DNA of 64,000 bases from Skeletonema tropicum. Taxonomy: Eukaryota; Bacillariophyta; Thalassiosirophyceae; Thalassiosirales; Thalassiosiraceae. The DNA is taken from assembly GCA_037178625.1 (NCBI GenBank), contig CM074131.1, forward strand, positions 3,410,001 through 3,474,000. Reading direction: 5' to 3'. Shown piece by piece: positions 63,298-64,000 of the stretch (the first letter of the stretch is position 1; every line of letters starts with the position of its first letter). Made by a program: the position numbers and the translations under genes. Under the pieces are notes generated by a model. It searched no databases, was not told where the DNA came from, and was given only the letters and a program-made list of their open reading frames with translations.

Positions 63298-64000
63298 ATG
63301 ATGAAGGCAGAGGACGACGACATGATGAAGATAGCTCATGCTGGTGCAGACAAAGATAAAAACAACGACGACGACAACTCGATCACACCGACTGAAGCTT
63401 CTTCCACAGACACTTCAGATATTGATGAGGACACTGACATTCCGGCCGACACGTCATCTTCTCCTTCGATAGCAAAACCGCCAACAGTAACTGTTCTAGT
63501 TGCTATTCTTGCAGTGCTGGCGGCTACATCAAGCAGAGAACATGCTGTTTCGTTCTTTACGTGGTACCTCGCTACATTAGAAGCAGCTCCATTAACCACA
63601 AAATGTGTAACTGGTGCTGTACTTGCGCTTGTAGGCGATTACTGTGCTCAGTGGTTTGAATGCACAAGTGAAGAACAGCAGCAGAGGCAGGAGCACAACA
63701 TGTTGTATGAATGCAATTCCATACTTCAGAATACCGCCAGTTTACTCTCCATACGCGGCAAGTATGATTACCGTCGGGGTTGGGCAACCGTGTTAGAGAA
63801 CTTTCTCGTATCATGTCCTCTCCAGCACTATGCCTACGATTGCTTTGAATATATTTTGCCGGTAGAAAGTGGAAGCGAACTATATCGTTCCTTTGCGGCG
63901 ATGGTACACGTGCTTTTTGACTGTCTAGCACTAGATGCTGTGTTTGTGGCATCAGGAATCATCATCACGGGGTTATTTGAAGGGCACAGTCTCACCAACT
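63298..64000 (+). CDS. Mpv17/PMP22-family membrane protein (partial, runs off the end)
   Basis: The ATG at 63,298 (MMKAEDDDMMKIAHAG) opens a frame without stop to the window end, 234 codons. An acidic leader precedes a hydrophobic segment (TVTVLVAILAVLAATS). Family landmarks follow: FTWYLATLEAAPLTTKCVTG, ALVGDYCAQWFE, then YDYRRGWATVLENFLVSCPL QHYAYDCFEYILP (read as one stretch) and HVLFDCLALDAVFVA. Mpv17/PMP22 proteins are four-span proteins of the inner mitochondrial, peroxisomal or plastid membrane, with proposed channel roles. The C-terminal signature W-x(3)Q-x(2)N-F would lie beyond 64,000. Confidence 0.85.
   Translation, partial: MMKAEDDDMMKIAHAGADKDKNNDDDNSITPTEASSTDTSDIDEDTDIPADTSSSPSIAKPPTVTVLVAILAVLAATSSREHAVSFFTWYLATLEAAPLTTKCVTGAVLALVGDYCAQWFECTSEEQQQRQEHNMLYECNSILQNTASLLSIRGKYDYRRGWATVLENFLVSCPLQHYAYDCFEYILPVESGSELYRSFAAMVHVLFDCLALDAVFVASGIIITGLFEGHSLTN

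Overview
The window looks like nuclear DNA of a microalga, most likely a diatom. The support is inference from gene content. Genes are intron-poor, with short GT-AG introns of about 70-108 nt. Ser/Asn/Gln/His-rich low-complexity tracts are common. There are secreted proteins ending in Pro-Thr repeats, an FG-GAP-type surface protein, and a helicase-associated (HA) repeat protein of a type common in diatoms. No tRNA, rRNA or CRISPR was seen. About half of the window is mobile DNA, decayed copies and repeats.

Layout. 1-4.1 kb: a broken MULE-type transposase and repeat fragments. 5.2-6.8 kb: a TMEM184/OST-alpha-like membrane protein (-). 7.3-8.9 kb: a 1.6-kb element with terminal inverted repeats (TIRs) and an 8-bp target-site duplication. 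9.3-14.1 kb: a giant PP2C phosphatase (+). 14.9-16.4 kb: another TIR-bounded element. 16.5-32.5 kb: a cluster of fast-changing Ser-rich paralogs (17.2-19.0 -, 19.8-21.1 +, 24.4-30.7 + split, 31.1-32.5 +). It is interrupted by a decayed PIF/Harbinger transposon (21.4-24.3 kb) and by a 5.07-kb element with Pif1-type helicase remnants (25.2-30.3 kb). That element sits inside the third paralog, which is itself a chimera of its neighbours.

33.2-46.3 kb: a secreted Cys-rich protein with an in-frame stop, a Cys-rich zinc-finger-like protein, an aldo/keto reductase relic, an FBXO21-like F-box protein, a truncated ABC-transporter ATPase, a Kazal-domain secreted protein, a polytopic membrane protein and an HA-repeat protein. 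46.4-52.1 kb: the ribosome-biogenesis protein AATF/BFR2, then repeats, a MITE and a truncated FAD oxidase. 52.2-64 kb: a 1,880-aa membrane protein with duplicated FG-GAP-like propellers, a PH-like protein, a TBC1D20-like membrane-anchored TBC protein, and the start of an Mpv17/PMP22 protein running off the end.

The genes do not form one pathway. The themes are housekeeping or membrane genes between mobile elements, a local paralog family reshaped by duplication, recombination and insertion, and several gene tails lacking their 5' halves. The most notable single signal is a pair of near-identical introns in two unrelated genes (45,886-45,961 and 54,694-54,768), as expected for introner-like elements.
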